A DNA stretch of 64,000 bases from assembly GCF_001238275.1 (NCBI RefSeq), contig NZ_LGTB01000005.1, forward strand, positions 1-64,000. The letters run 5' to 3'. The DNA is from Bradyrhizobium viridifuturi. Its GTDB lineage: Bacteria; Pseudomonadota; Alphaproteobacteria; Rhizobiales; Xanthobacteraceae. Under the pieces are notes generated by a model, which saw only the letters and a list, made by a program, of their open reading frames with translations, was not told the DNA's origin and made no database searches. The translations under genes were made by a program, and so were the position numbers. Positions 56,945 through 64,000 of this stretch are shown piece after piece (positions within the stretch are counted from its first letter, which is position 1; every line of letters starts with the position of its first letter).

Positions 56945-58252
56945 TTGTCGATCAGCACGCCTACTGCCGCCGTGACCGCGACCGACGGGCATGGATCGGC
57001 ACTGCGACGCGCCCTGCGCGTCACCGCTTCGCAGAAGTGGGACCTCAACAAGCGTTTTCCGGTCGTGATGACGCGCGCGTCAGGCGCGCATGCATGGGAC
57101 ATCAATGGAAAGCAATACGTCGATTTCACTTCCTGTAGCGGTGCCGCACCGCTTGGGGCCGGATACGAGCCGGTCGTGGCGCACGCAGCCGCTGAGATGC
57201 GCCGCACCGGCGGGATTCTGCCCGGACCGCTGTCCGTGCACCGGGTCGAACTGGCCGAACGGCTGGCGGAGATCTTCCCCGTCGCGGAACGCTCAATGTT
57301 TTTCCGCACCGGATCTTGCGCTACCACCGCAGCCGTGCGCCTTGCCCGCGCGTTCACGGGCATCAACCATGTACTGACCAGCGGATATCACGGCTGGCAT
57401 GACTGGCAGTTGCAGGACCGCCCCGAGATGGGGCTGCCCAATCGGGACCGCGACAGCGTGGACTTCCGCTACAACCTCGACTTGCTCGATCAGCTGGCAA
57501 GTGTCCAGCGCGTCGCCGCGGTGATCGTCACCCCGGAGGTCAACTTCTTCCCGCCAGAATACCATCAGGAACTGCAGAGACTGGTGCATCGGCACGGCGC
57601 CCTGCTTGTCCTTGACGAGGTGATGACCGGATTCCGCTACGCGCCTGGCGGGTACCACATGGCGGTCGGCCTCACGCCCGATTTGATTACACTGAGTAAA
57701 GGACTGGCGAACGGAATGGCGCTGTCGGCAGTCGCGGGCCGGGCGGACGTACTGGCCGCGGCCGAAAAGACATACATGGGAAACACCTACCAGCGCGAAG
57801 TAACCCCGTTCGCCGCTGCATTGAGCACCCTGCACGCCCTGCGCGACGGGACCGCGCTGGCCCGGATGCGCGAGGTCGGCGAGCAATTGATCAAGGGGCT
57901 CAACGGCGTCTTCACAAGACAGCAAGCCGCGGCATGGGCGTTTGCCTGGCCCACCATGTTCGACGTCGTATTTGCTGACCCCGAGCTTGGCCATGCCTTC
58001 TTCCAGGAAATGTGGGCTCGGGGCTTCCTGATGCAGTATGGCGGGCGTTTCATGCCATCGGCAGCAGTGTCCGACACCGATGTGCAGGCCGCCGTCGAAG
58101 CAGCTGGAGAGGCCCTTCCGGCAGCGCTGTCCCGCATGGAGAACCCGGCTCGCGACCCGGATCCGGTCGCAGCTGCAGTACGGTTTGCCAGAGATCATTT
58201 CGTTGCCACCCCGGGAGCGGTTCGGCGCTGGTTCAATGCGCCCGTCCCCTGA
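56945..58252 (+). CDS. Class III aminotransferase (glutamate-1-semialdehyde aminomutase-like)
   Basis: The enzyme is PLP-dependent. Asp224 in LVLDEVMTGFR binds the ring nitrogen and Lys252 in ITLSKGLANGM forms the Schiff base. GSCATTAAVRLARAFTG and GYHGWHDW are the GSA-like substrate and PLP-phosphate segments. The 435 residues start at TTG 56945 behind GGAGAGGG; the frame is open further upstream inside the GMC gene, which I do not use. It is not the housekeeping HemL, because its neighbours are biosynthetic and its active-site lid sequence differs. It probably turns the carbonyl made by the GMC enzyme into an amine. Confidence 0.87.
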   Translation: MSISTPTAAVTATDGHGSALRRALRVTASQKWDLNKRFPVVMTRASGAHAWDINGKQYVDFTSCSGAAPLGAGYEPVVAHAAAEMRRTGGILPGPLSVHRVELAERLAEIFPVAERSMFFRTGSCATTAAVRLARAFTGINHVLTSGYHGWHDWQLQDRPEMGLPNRDRDSVDFRYNLDLLDQLASVQRVAAVIVTPEVNFFPPEYHQELQRLVHRHGALLVLDEVMTGFRYAPGGYHMAVGLTPDLITLSKGLANGMALSAVAGRADVLAAAEKTYMGNTYQREVTPFAAALSTLHALRDGTALARMREVGEQLIKGLNGVFTRQQAAAWAFAWPTMFDVVFADPELGHAFFQEMWARGFLMQYGGRFMPSAAVSDTDVQAAVEAAGEALPAALSRMENPARDPDPVAAAVRFARDHFVATPGAVRRWFNAPVP

Positions 58253-58283
58253 CCAGCACACATGTCGAACAGAGAGCAGGGCC

Positions 58284-59225
58284 ATGTCGCAGCCGGATAC
58301 ATTTTCCACATCGCCGGTGCTGCTCGGCGGTGACAACCGGTCGGGCACCACCCTGCTGAGTATCGTGCTCGACTCGCATCTGGATCTGGTAGCCGGGCCA
58401 GAGATCGACTTCCTCGAACCGCCCAACCTCGGGCCGCACATTGTTGGTGCCATCGATCAGCTTGCGGCCGCCGATTCGTGGGGCATGGGCACAAGCAAGA
58501 ACACAATCGATCCGTTCTGGTATGACGGGATGCATTTTGTGGTGCAGTGCCGCCGCTTCGGTCTCGACTTCGATGACGTGCGCGAACTTGTCGGCAAGGT
58601 CATGGTCGTCACGGGCAATGACATTGTCTCGTTCGCCGACCGATGCCATCTCATTAACGAGATCGGTGAGTTGCGCCGTGCGCGCAGCGGAGCGCAACGC
58701 TGGGGATTGAAACTGCAGCGGAAAATCACCCGGGTCGATGACTTCGCCCGCCTGTGGCCGCGTGCACATTTCGTGCATATCGTGCGGGACGGCCGTGACG
58801 TTGCCGCCTCTCATCTGAGGACAGTTCCTGACTGGGGGTACCGAACAATTGCTGATGCTGCGCAGGGTTGGTTTGAAGTGGTGTCCCGGCCGCACAGAAT
58901 CGCGCCGCCTGGCCGTTATCTCGAGGTGCGTTACGAGGACCTTGTAAGCAGTCCCCACACTACACTGGCGGCGATTTTGGATCACCTCGGCTTGCCGTGG
59001 GACGAGGCCGTGCTGCGTCACGCTGAATACGAACACGCGTTGTTCGAACAACCGCACGACCATCCGGCAGCCGAGGCTGCGGGAAAGCCGCTGCATCAGG
59101 GGCGGATCGGTCGCCACGTCCAAGATTTGACGCCAGCTGAGATTTCGGAGTTCGAGGAGATCGCCGGAAGTGAACTGGCCCGACTAGGTTATCTGTCCGC
59201 CTCAACGCCGTCTGGCGACGCGTGA
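58284..59225 (+). CDS. PAPS-dependent sulfotransferase
   Basis: This 313-residue cytosolic enzyme has the 5'-phosphosulfate loop LLGGDNRSGTTLLSIVLDSH (residues 13-32) and the 3'-phosphate motif FVHIVRDGRDVAAS. Both are canonical. YLEVRYEDLVSSP follows as usual. The start ATG 58284 lies 32 bases after the aminotransferase stop. The acceptor is probably the hydroxyl or amine of the operon product. PAPS could come from cysD/cysNC at 7.8-10.6 kb. It is not closely similar to the sulfotransferase at 10906-12165. Confidence 0.9.
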   Translation: MSQPDTFSTSPVLLGGDNRSGTTLLSIVLDSHLDLVAGPEIDFLEPPNLGPHIVGAIDQLAAADSWGMGTSKNTIDPFWYDGMHFVVQCRRFGLDFDDVRELVGKVMVVTGNDIVSFADRCHLINEIGELRRARSGAQRWGLKLQRKITRVDDFARLWPRAHFVHIVRDGRDVAASHLRTVPDWGYRTIADAAQGWFEVVSRPHRIAPPGRYLEVRYEDLVSSPHTTLAAILDHLGLPWDEAVLRHAEYEHALFEQPHDHPAAEAAGKPLHQGRIGRHVQDLTPAEISEFEEIAGSELARLGYLSASTPSGDA

Positions 59226-60469
59226 GCCGCCGGCGCCGATCTGATGCGCCTCACCGGCTGCCAAGCAGCTACCTTGCGCTGCTCGTCGGCCAGACCATTT
59301 CCTTGCTGGGCTCCAACGTAACCATGCTGGCGCTGCCGCTCACTGCAATTACGCTACTGGATGCCGGACCGGCGCAGGCGGGGCTCTTGCTGGCCTGCGG
59401 TCGGGCACCGTGCCTTTTCGTGAGCCTGTTCGCCGGGGTCATTGTCGACCGTCTCCCGCTCCGACGTATCCTTCTGACCGCTAATCTGGTGATGGCGGTA
59501 ACGCTCGCCACCATTCCGTTGTGCGCCAGCCTTGGACATCTGGGAATGGTTCAGCTGTACGTGACAACCGTGCTGGTTGGGATAGCCGCGGTGATCGCCG
59601 ACGTGGCTTATCTGGCGTGCATACCTACAGTCCTCGACCGGTCTCAGCTGGTTCGGGCGCAGAGCTCATTGGAGTTCAGCCAGGCGACTGCGATGGCCGC
59701 AGGTCCGCTTCTGGCCGGCTGGCTCATCAACGCCTTCTCCGCTCCAACCGCAATCCTGGCCGACTCCGTCTCATTTCTGCTTGCCGCCGCGTTGCTCTCG
59801 CTGGTGCCGATGCGTGCCGCCTCATGCTCAGCGGCCCCCTCGAGCACTGTGCTGGTCCAAATGGCAGAAGGGTTGGCGAGCGTTTTCGGCAATCCGGTTT
59901 TAAGGGCCGTTACCCTAGCCACCGGCACATTCATCTTTTGGCTCAACGCGTATTCTGCGGCGTTTCTCCTGCATCTGACCAGGAATCTCGAGTTCGACAG
60001 CCGAATCGTCGGCATGGTGCTCGGTATCGGCGCTCTCGGTGGTGTGGTGGGCGCGGCGGGCTCACCGTGGGCGGGCCGGACATTTGGGCTTGGTCCCGTA
60101 TTAATGACCGGCTTGGCGGTGAGCGCGGCAGGCATGAGTCTTGGAGGCCTGCTCACCGCGCCCTCGTGGGCAGCAGTGGCATGCGTGGCGCTCTCCCAAT
60201 TCATTCTGTGGATTGGCCAGGGACTCTACCACGTGCAGCAGGTTCCAATTCGATATGGGCTGGTCCCGCAGCACCTGCAAGGCCGGGTCAATGCGAGCAT
60301 CCGCTGCGTCGTGTGGGGACTGGGCTCGTTGGGCGCACTGGTCGGCGGCGCAGCCGCCGCTGCAACGAGCCTGCGCACCATGTTGCTGGCGAGCAGTGTG
60401 CTTGGCACTGCCTCGATACTCTGGATCTGGCGCTCGCCGCTGCGCCGCATGCACAGCTTGCACCTGTAA
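59222..60469 (+). CDS. MFS exporter (MFS_3 type)
   Basis: The 415-residue membrane protein starts at GTG 59222, which overlaps the sulfotransferase stop by four bases (translational coupling). It has about 12 helices. ALLVGQTISLLGSNVTMLALPLTAITLLDAGPAQAGLLLACGRAP and AGVIVDRLPLRRILL are MFS_3 motifs. MFS_3 members export siderophores and other natural products. Its position inside the operon makes it the likely exporter of the sulfated product. Confidence 0.9.
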   Translation: MSRRRRSDAPHRLPSSYLALLVGQTISLLGSNVTMLALPLTAITLLDAGPAQAGLLLACGRAPCLFVSLFAGVIVDRLPLRRILLTANLVMAVTLATIPLCASLGHLGMVQLYVTTVLVGIAAVIADVAYLACIPTVLDRSQLVRAQSSLEFSQATAMAAGPLLAGWLINAFSAPTAILADSVSFLLAAALLSLVPMRAASCSAAPSSTVLVQMAEGLASVFGNPVLRAVTLATGTFIFWLNAYSAAFLLHLTRNLEFDSRIVGMVLGIGALGGVVGAAGSPWAGRTFGLGPVLMTGLAVSAAGMSLGGLLTAPSWAAVACVALSQFILWIGQGLYHVQQVPIRYGLVPQHLQGRVNASIRCVVWGLGSLGALVGGAAAAATSLRTMLLASSVLGTASILWIWRSPLRRMHSLHL

Positions 60470-60487
60470 CCATCGCGACGGCCAGTC

Positions 60488-61846
60488 ATGGACATCAAGC
60501 AATTTTGCGATACTGATCGGCAGGCGGGTCGGCTGATGCTGTGGCGGGTCGGCGTTCCGGACCCGGTCAGCTGGCGGCCCGACCCGCGCCGTCCGTCCCA
60601 TGTTCAGGAAGACCACCTTCGCTTTGCGCACGATGGCCGGCCCGGCTGGCTCGGCACCGCCTTCGACTTGCCGGGCGAGTTCAACAGCGCTGCGCTGACC
60701 AAATCGATCCTTGGCTGGGTCGACCGGCACGAGGCGCTACGCAGCCGGTTGGTCAAGGATGGATCGACAATCCATCGTGCCACGATCGGACCAGGCGCGG
60801 CAAGGCTTGAAAAAACCGTGGTCGGTGACTACGCCGATGGCGATGAAATAGTTCAATTGCTGGAAGAGCTGTTCGACGCGGAGACCAGGCCGGTGTCCTG
60901 GCCAGCATATGTCTTCGTGACGATCACACGGCCGACATCGACAAGCCTCCTCTTGGCCTGCGACCACTCCGTCAGCGATGCCTATTCCATCGCTTTGGTG
61001 CCATACGAAATTCGCGAGCTGTACACAGCCGCAATCCTCGGAGTGGCGCCCGAGCTGGCACCGGTGAGCAGCTATCTGGACCACGCTGAATCCGAACGAG
61101 AGCGACTGGGCGATTTGACCGATGATCATTCTGCTATCGCTCACTGGCGCGAACTGATCGCCGCAAACGGCGGTCAATTGCCGGATTTTCCACTACCACT
61201 CGGTGCGCCGGAGGGCACCTTACAACGCACAGGGCGAATGTGGCTGCTCGACGCGGCACAAGCAGCTGAGTTCGATCACGGCTGCAGGTCCCAGGGCGGA
61301 AACGCGACGACGGGATTATTCGCCTGTCTGGCGCTCGCCGGAAAGACACTGGCAGACCAACAAGAATTCCTCGCCGTTGCCCCCTTTCACACGCGGTACG
61401 ACCTGCCCTCGATGCGCTCGGTAGGATGGTATGTCGGGATGGGCCCGGTGCGTTTCCGCCTGGCTGGCACGTTACCGGAGCTCCTGCGCGCCGCGCGGCT
61501 CGAGCTCAAGCGAGCCAAGAAAACCGCTCAGGTGCCATTTCCGAAGGCGATGGAGCTGCTCGGCACCGCGCTGCGCGACCGTTTCATGGTCTCTTATATG
61601 GACAATCGCACCGTGCCCGGGTCAGACCTGTGGCCGCAGTGGCGGACACGATTTATGATCAGTCGTAGTTCTGATGCTTGCGAGACATACCTGTGGATCA
61701 GTCGCTGGCAGGACGGAATTTATGTGCACTTCCGTCACCCCGGCACCGCCCTCGCGCGAACCGCGATGGATCATTATCTCGCTGAAGTGGCGGCGCACGC
61801 TCATTTCATCAGTCGCGCTCGTCCGCTGCCGCAAGTTTCGAACTGA
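60488..61846 (+). CDS. Stand-alone condensation/PapA-like acyltransferase
   Basis: The 452 residues carry the CoA-dependent acyltransferase/condensation signature HxxxD: His160 and Asp164 in ACDHSVSDAYSIALVPYEI. SWPAYVFVTITRPTSTSLLLACDH and TAFDLPGEFNSAALTKSILGWVDRHEALRSRLV are the fold's typical N-terminal segments. Such free-standing domains (NRPS C domains, mycobacterial PapA proteins) form an ester or amide between an acyl donor and an alcohol or amine. No adenylation, carrier or ketosynthase gene is nearby, so the acyl donor is CoA-bound or made elsewhere. It is the last gene of the operon, 18 bases after the MFS gene. Confidence 0.83.
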   Translation: MDIKQFCDTDRQAGRLMLWRVGVPDPVSWRPDPRRPSHVQEDHLRFAHDGRPGWLGTAFDLPGEFNSAALTKSILGWVDRHEALRSRLVKDGSTIHRATIGPGAARLEKTVVGDYADGDEIVQLLEELFDAETRPVSWPAYVFVTITRPTSTSLLLACDHSVSDAYSIALVPYEIRELYTAAILGVAPELAPVSSYLDHAESERERLGDLTDDHSAIAHWRELIAANGGQLPDFPLPLGAPEGTLQRTGRMWLLDAAQAAEFDHGCRSQGGNATTGLFACLALAGKTLADQQEFLAVAPFHTRYDLPSMRSVGWYVGMGPVRFRLAGTLPELLRAARLELKRAKKTAQVPFPKAMELLGTALRDRFMVSYMDNRTVPGSDLWPQWRTRFMISRSSDACETYLWISRWQDGIYVHFRHPGTALARTAMDHYLAEVAAHAHFISRARPLPQVSN

Positions 61847-62129
61847 CCAAAAGGCGCATAGCATCCTCACCTGCGTTTGTTGCACTGAGCCTGGCGATGG
61901 CACAGTCCTTGCCAAGTCTCGGCCGTGAGATCAATTCGTCCCAGAACGGCCGAGGAGGCCTACGGGACGATCGGCTGCTGCAGTTATGCTCGCATGGATA
62001 AAGGGAGCTTCAAATGAGCCTGCTACGACCAAGTTGTCCGCAGATGCAGACCCGTTTGAACAAGGAAGAGGCCAGGGATGGCGTGAGCATCAACTCACGG
62101 CATGAAATAACAATAGCGGCGCCAAGCGC
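61847..62129. other. Downstream of the operon, no gene recognised
   Basis: No terminator with a clear T run was found immediately after the acyltransferase gene. Confidence 0.3.
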
Positions 62130-62342
62130 GTGACGAAGTCCGACCAACTCAAGGAGCTACGCGAACTCATGCAATTGCTTTGGCATTTGTTCGAACGAGT
62201 GCACGAGCTTCCAAGAGGCCCAGAACATACAGCAGCCGTTCAGACGCTTAAACGCTTGGAGCGCCGGCTGGTAGTCCTGGTTCAAGCATCTGAAACGGCT
62301 CGGGCGACTGACCGCAAACTCGCCGGTGGTTCGGCTCGCTAA
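62130..62342 (+). CDS. Possible small coiled-coil protein
   Basis: This 70-residue frame starts at GTG 62130 and has a heptad-like pattern (LKELRELMQLLWHLFERVHELP and TLKRLERRLVVLVQAS). The ribosome binding site is weak. Helical content is the only support. Confidence 0.4.
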   Translation: MTKSDQLKELRELMQLLWHLFERVHELPRGPEHTAAVQTLKRLERRLVVLVQASETARATDRKLAGGSAR

Positions 62343-62550
62343 GCCGGTGATTGTCACACTCTCACCAAAGCCTCGACCTGGCCGCCATCGGCGGGATCTG
62401 CAATAACAGCCGAGAACAAAAGGACGCTTGCAAGCCTGTCCGACCGCTGCGTTTGTTCGCCCTATTGATCATTGATTGTGCAGCTTTGGGCGGCATAAAC
62501 TGCGCAAATCAGTCTTGCAGCTACGAATGAGCGCCGTATTCAAGTAGCCG

Positions 62551-63239
62551 TTAGAAGCGCGTATTTTTAAGCAATACGTCGCCTTCCACGTCGCGCGGAT
62601 AATGCGCCGCCACTTCGAACGACGGTAACAGGTCAAGAATGGCCCGCAAAGACAGCTGCCCTTCGTAAAGCTCGCGGTCGCTGTATTCCGTGTAGATGAA
62701 GCGCGTGTTGCTGACGGTCTGCATGCCGCCGGCGATGACGTCGGCTTCGGCTCCCTGGACATCCATCCAGATGAAATCGACCCTGTTCAGCCCGGCTTCG
62801 TTGCACCAATCGTCAAGCCGCCGCGTTTGAACCGGGACAGGACGATCGAAACGAACCCAATCATACTCAGTCAAATGATTTTTCGGGCGGCGTATCGAGC
62901 CGGAAAGGTCCCATCCTTCGCATCGCCATCTGCATTGCTTGGATGGAATTCGATCACCCCGTTCCGATCGCTGATCGCGATTTCAAGCAACTTCACCTTG
63001 TCGAGAGATGGGCCCAGCTTCTTCCTGAAGCGCGCGATCGCTCTGGGGTCAGGCTCGAAGCAGTAGAGCTGCGCTTGCGGGCACAGGTTGAGAAAGTGTT
63101 GCGTGTCAGTTCCGTCGTTGCATCCGATATCGAGGATGACCGGATCCGACTTCTCAAGAAGCGAAACAATGTGCTGATGTATTTCCACAGAAGACACCGG
63201 TCTTGCCCCAATAGTTGAGATTTGTGCTCGAAGCCGCAA
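62551..63239 (-). pseudogene. FkbM-family methyltransferase, frameshifted
   Basis: FkbM-like enzymes O-methylate sugars or polyketides with SAM. The N-terminal part has VILDIGCNDGTDTQHF and CFEPDP, the SAM-binding motifs. It then loses frame near 62900. The second part, in another frame to 62551, has FIWMDVQGAEADVIAGG, the family's late motif, and RLDDWCNEAG. One missing base in TTTCCGGCTCG joins them. The first part has only a TTG or similar start near 63239. The length (about 230 codons) is normal for the family when joined. Confidence 0.8.
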
Positions 63240-63817
63240 TCACATGCCAGACGCCGCCGCACAATGCATATCAACGTATATAATTCATATGTGCGTTCCC
63301 CATTTATCCATGGCCATCTGGACGGCGATACCAAAGGGGGGTCTGTCGCGGCGAAAGCCGCAGCAATTGCCCTGGGGCGACAGAGCTATCCGGAAGAACG
63401 TAAATCGGAAAATCGTGCACGAGCGTGCGGTCCCTCGCTTCCAGACTAAAGATCGTCTTCCTCAAAACATCGTCGTGCCGGCGCATTACCCGTCGGCGGA
63501 TCTCGATGGAGTGGTCGAGGACAGAGTGACCGCTCCTGCGCAACGACGACCAATCCCCATCGATCGCAGTTGCAGCCCAGCCAATGTCGCCCTGCCATCT
63601 GATAGTCGGCGTTCCAGATCCGCGCACTCACGATCTTCGGCTGACGACTTTTAGGCTGTTTGGCCTGAAGGAGCGCGATCACGCCGGGCAATCCTGAGAG
63701 CGCGCTCAGGCCACGCTGACCGCCGCTGAATGATGGTCGCAGAACTCACTGCAACGTTCGCCGAGCCATGTACTGGCGCTCGGAGAAAACAGCATTGGCG
63801 CGGCGCGAACTCCTAGG
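63240..63817. other. No confident gene
   Basis: Two overlapping minus-strand frames of 80-107 codons occur but show no signature. Confidence 0.35.
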
Positions 63818-64000
63818 TGTTTAGTCCCAAGCTTTGATGGTGCATTCTTATCGCACGATTCGAAGGATGCGCTATGGGACAAGTTCTACACGGCTGCGCC
63901 ACCACGACGGAGGCAGTCCGTCGAGCAATACAAAATAGTCAAGAGAGCCTGAGATCACTCGCCAAGCGCTACGGGATCAACCAGAAGACTGTCGCGAAGT
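63818..64000 (+). mobile_element. IS481-family-like element, left end, cut by the window
   Basis: The terminal repeat probably begins with TGTTTAGTCCCAAGC near 63818. The rest of the element lies beyond the window. The transposase start is at 63874. Confidence 0.6.
63874..64000 (+). CDS. IS481-like transposase, N-terminal part
   Basis: The 42 codons visible read MGQVLHGCATTTEAVRRAIQ and then SLRSLAKRYGINQKTVAK, the well-known N-terminal helix-turn-helix of IS481-family transposases common in rhizobia. The DDE catalytic core is outside the window, so completeness cannot be judged. Confidence 0.85.
   Translation, partial: MGQVLHGCATTTEAVRRAIQNSQESLRSLAKRYGINQKTVAK

Noticed and set aside
57293..58453. 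Long minus-strand frame opposite the aminotransferase
   Set aside because: The plus strand carries PLP motifs and operon spacing; the antisense frame has no recognisable sequence.

Overview
The window looks like symbiosis-island or accessory DNA of a Bradyrhizobium-like alphaproteobacterium. The evidence is a second fix region (fixNOQPGH remnants, membrane-type fixL, fixJ, fixK, hemN), a NopD-type type III effector behind a tts box, a nodPQ-like cysD/cysNC pair next to a NoeE-like sulfotransferase, cobalamin-riboswitch-controlled metE and cobalt transporter genes, long gene-poor stretches, many broken genes, and an IS481-like element at the right edge. No tRNA, rRNA or CRISPR array was recognised.

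Layout. 0-7 kb: queD, a frameshifted MFS gene, a frameshifted Tat-exported amine oxidase, and a NiCoT metal transporter under a B12 riboswitch. 7.5-13.6 kb: a small protein with a paralogue near 39 kb, the PAPS-forming cysNC and cysD, a sulfotransferase and a MarR regulator. 15.3-17.7 kb: the Ulp1-like effector with its tts box and one frameshift. 17.7-23 kb: a decayed cbb3 oxidase/assembly cluster (fixN, O, P, G and H all lesioned, only fixQ open). 23-33 kb: apparently intact oxygen-sensing genes (fixL, fixJ, fixK) with a Usp protein, a hemerythrin, hemN, a DUF6455-like gene and a small membrane protein. Three 14-bp FixK boxes stand before DUF6455, the membrane protein and hemN. 33.5-36.4 kb: a three-hairpin sRNA candidate and metE with a B12 riboswitch. 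37.5-44 kb: exported proteins, a nuclease and beta-carbonic anhydrase pair, microproteins and bioF. 46-53.8 kb: a flavin monooxygenase-like gene, an MFS exporter, a branched-chain amino acid binding protein and a frameshifted Crp/Fnr regulator. 54.7 kb: a second copy of the sRNA candidate. 55.4-61.8 kb: a tight five-gene operon (GMC oxidoreductase, class III aminotransferase, sulfotransferase, MFS exporter, condensation/PapA-like acyltransferase). 62.5-64 kb: a frameshifted FkbM methyltransferase and the start of an IS481-like element.

The best candidate for an undescribed system is the 55.4-61.8 kb operon. Its gene set predicts an alcohol oxidised and transaminated to an amine, then acylated, sulfated and exported. 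The cysD/cysNC pair could supply the sulfate donor PAPS. The second candidate is the pair of sRNA loci with CCTCCC loops and a compensatory base-pair change. The fix cluster is clearly decaying: it has indels in both directions, a TGG-to-TAG stop and loss of a CuB-ligand histidine, so a working copy must lie elsewhere if the organism respires with cbb3 oxidase.
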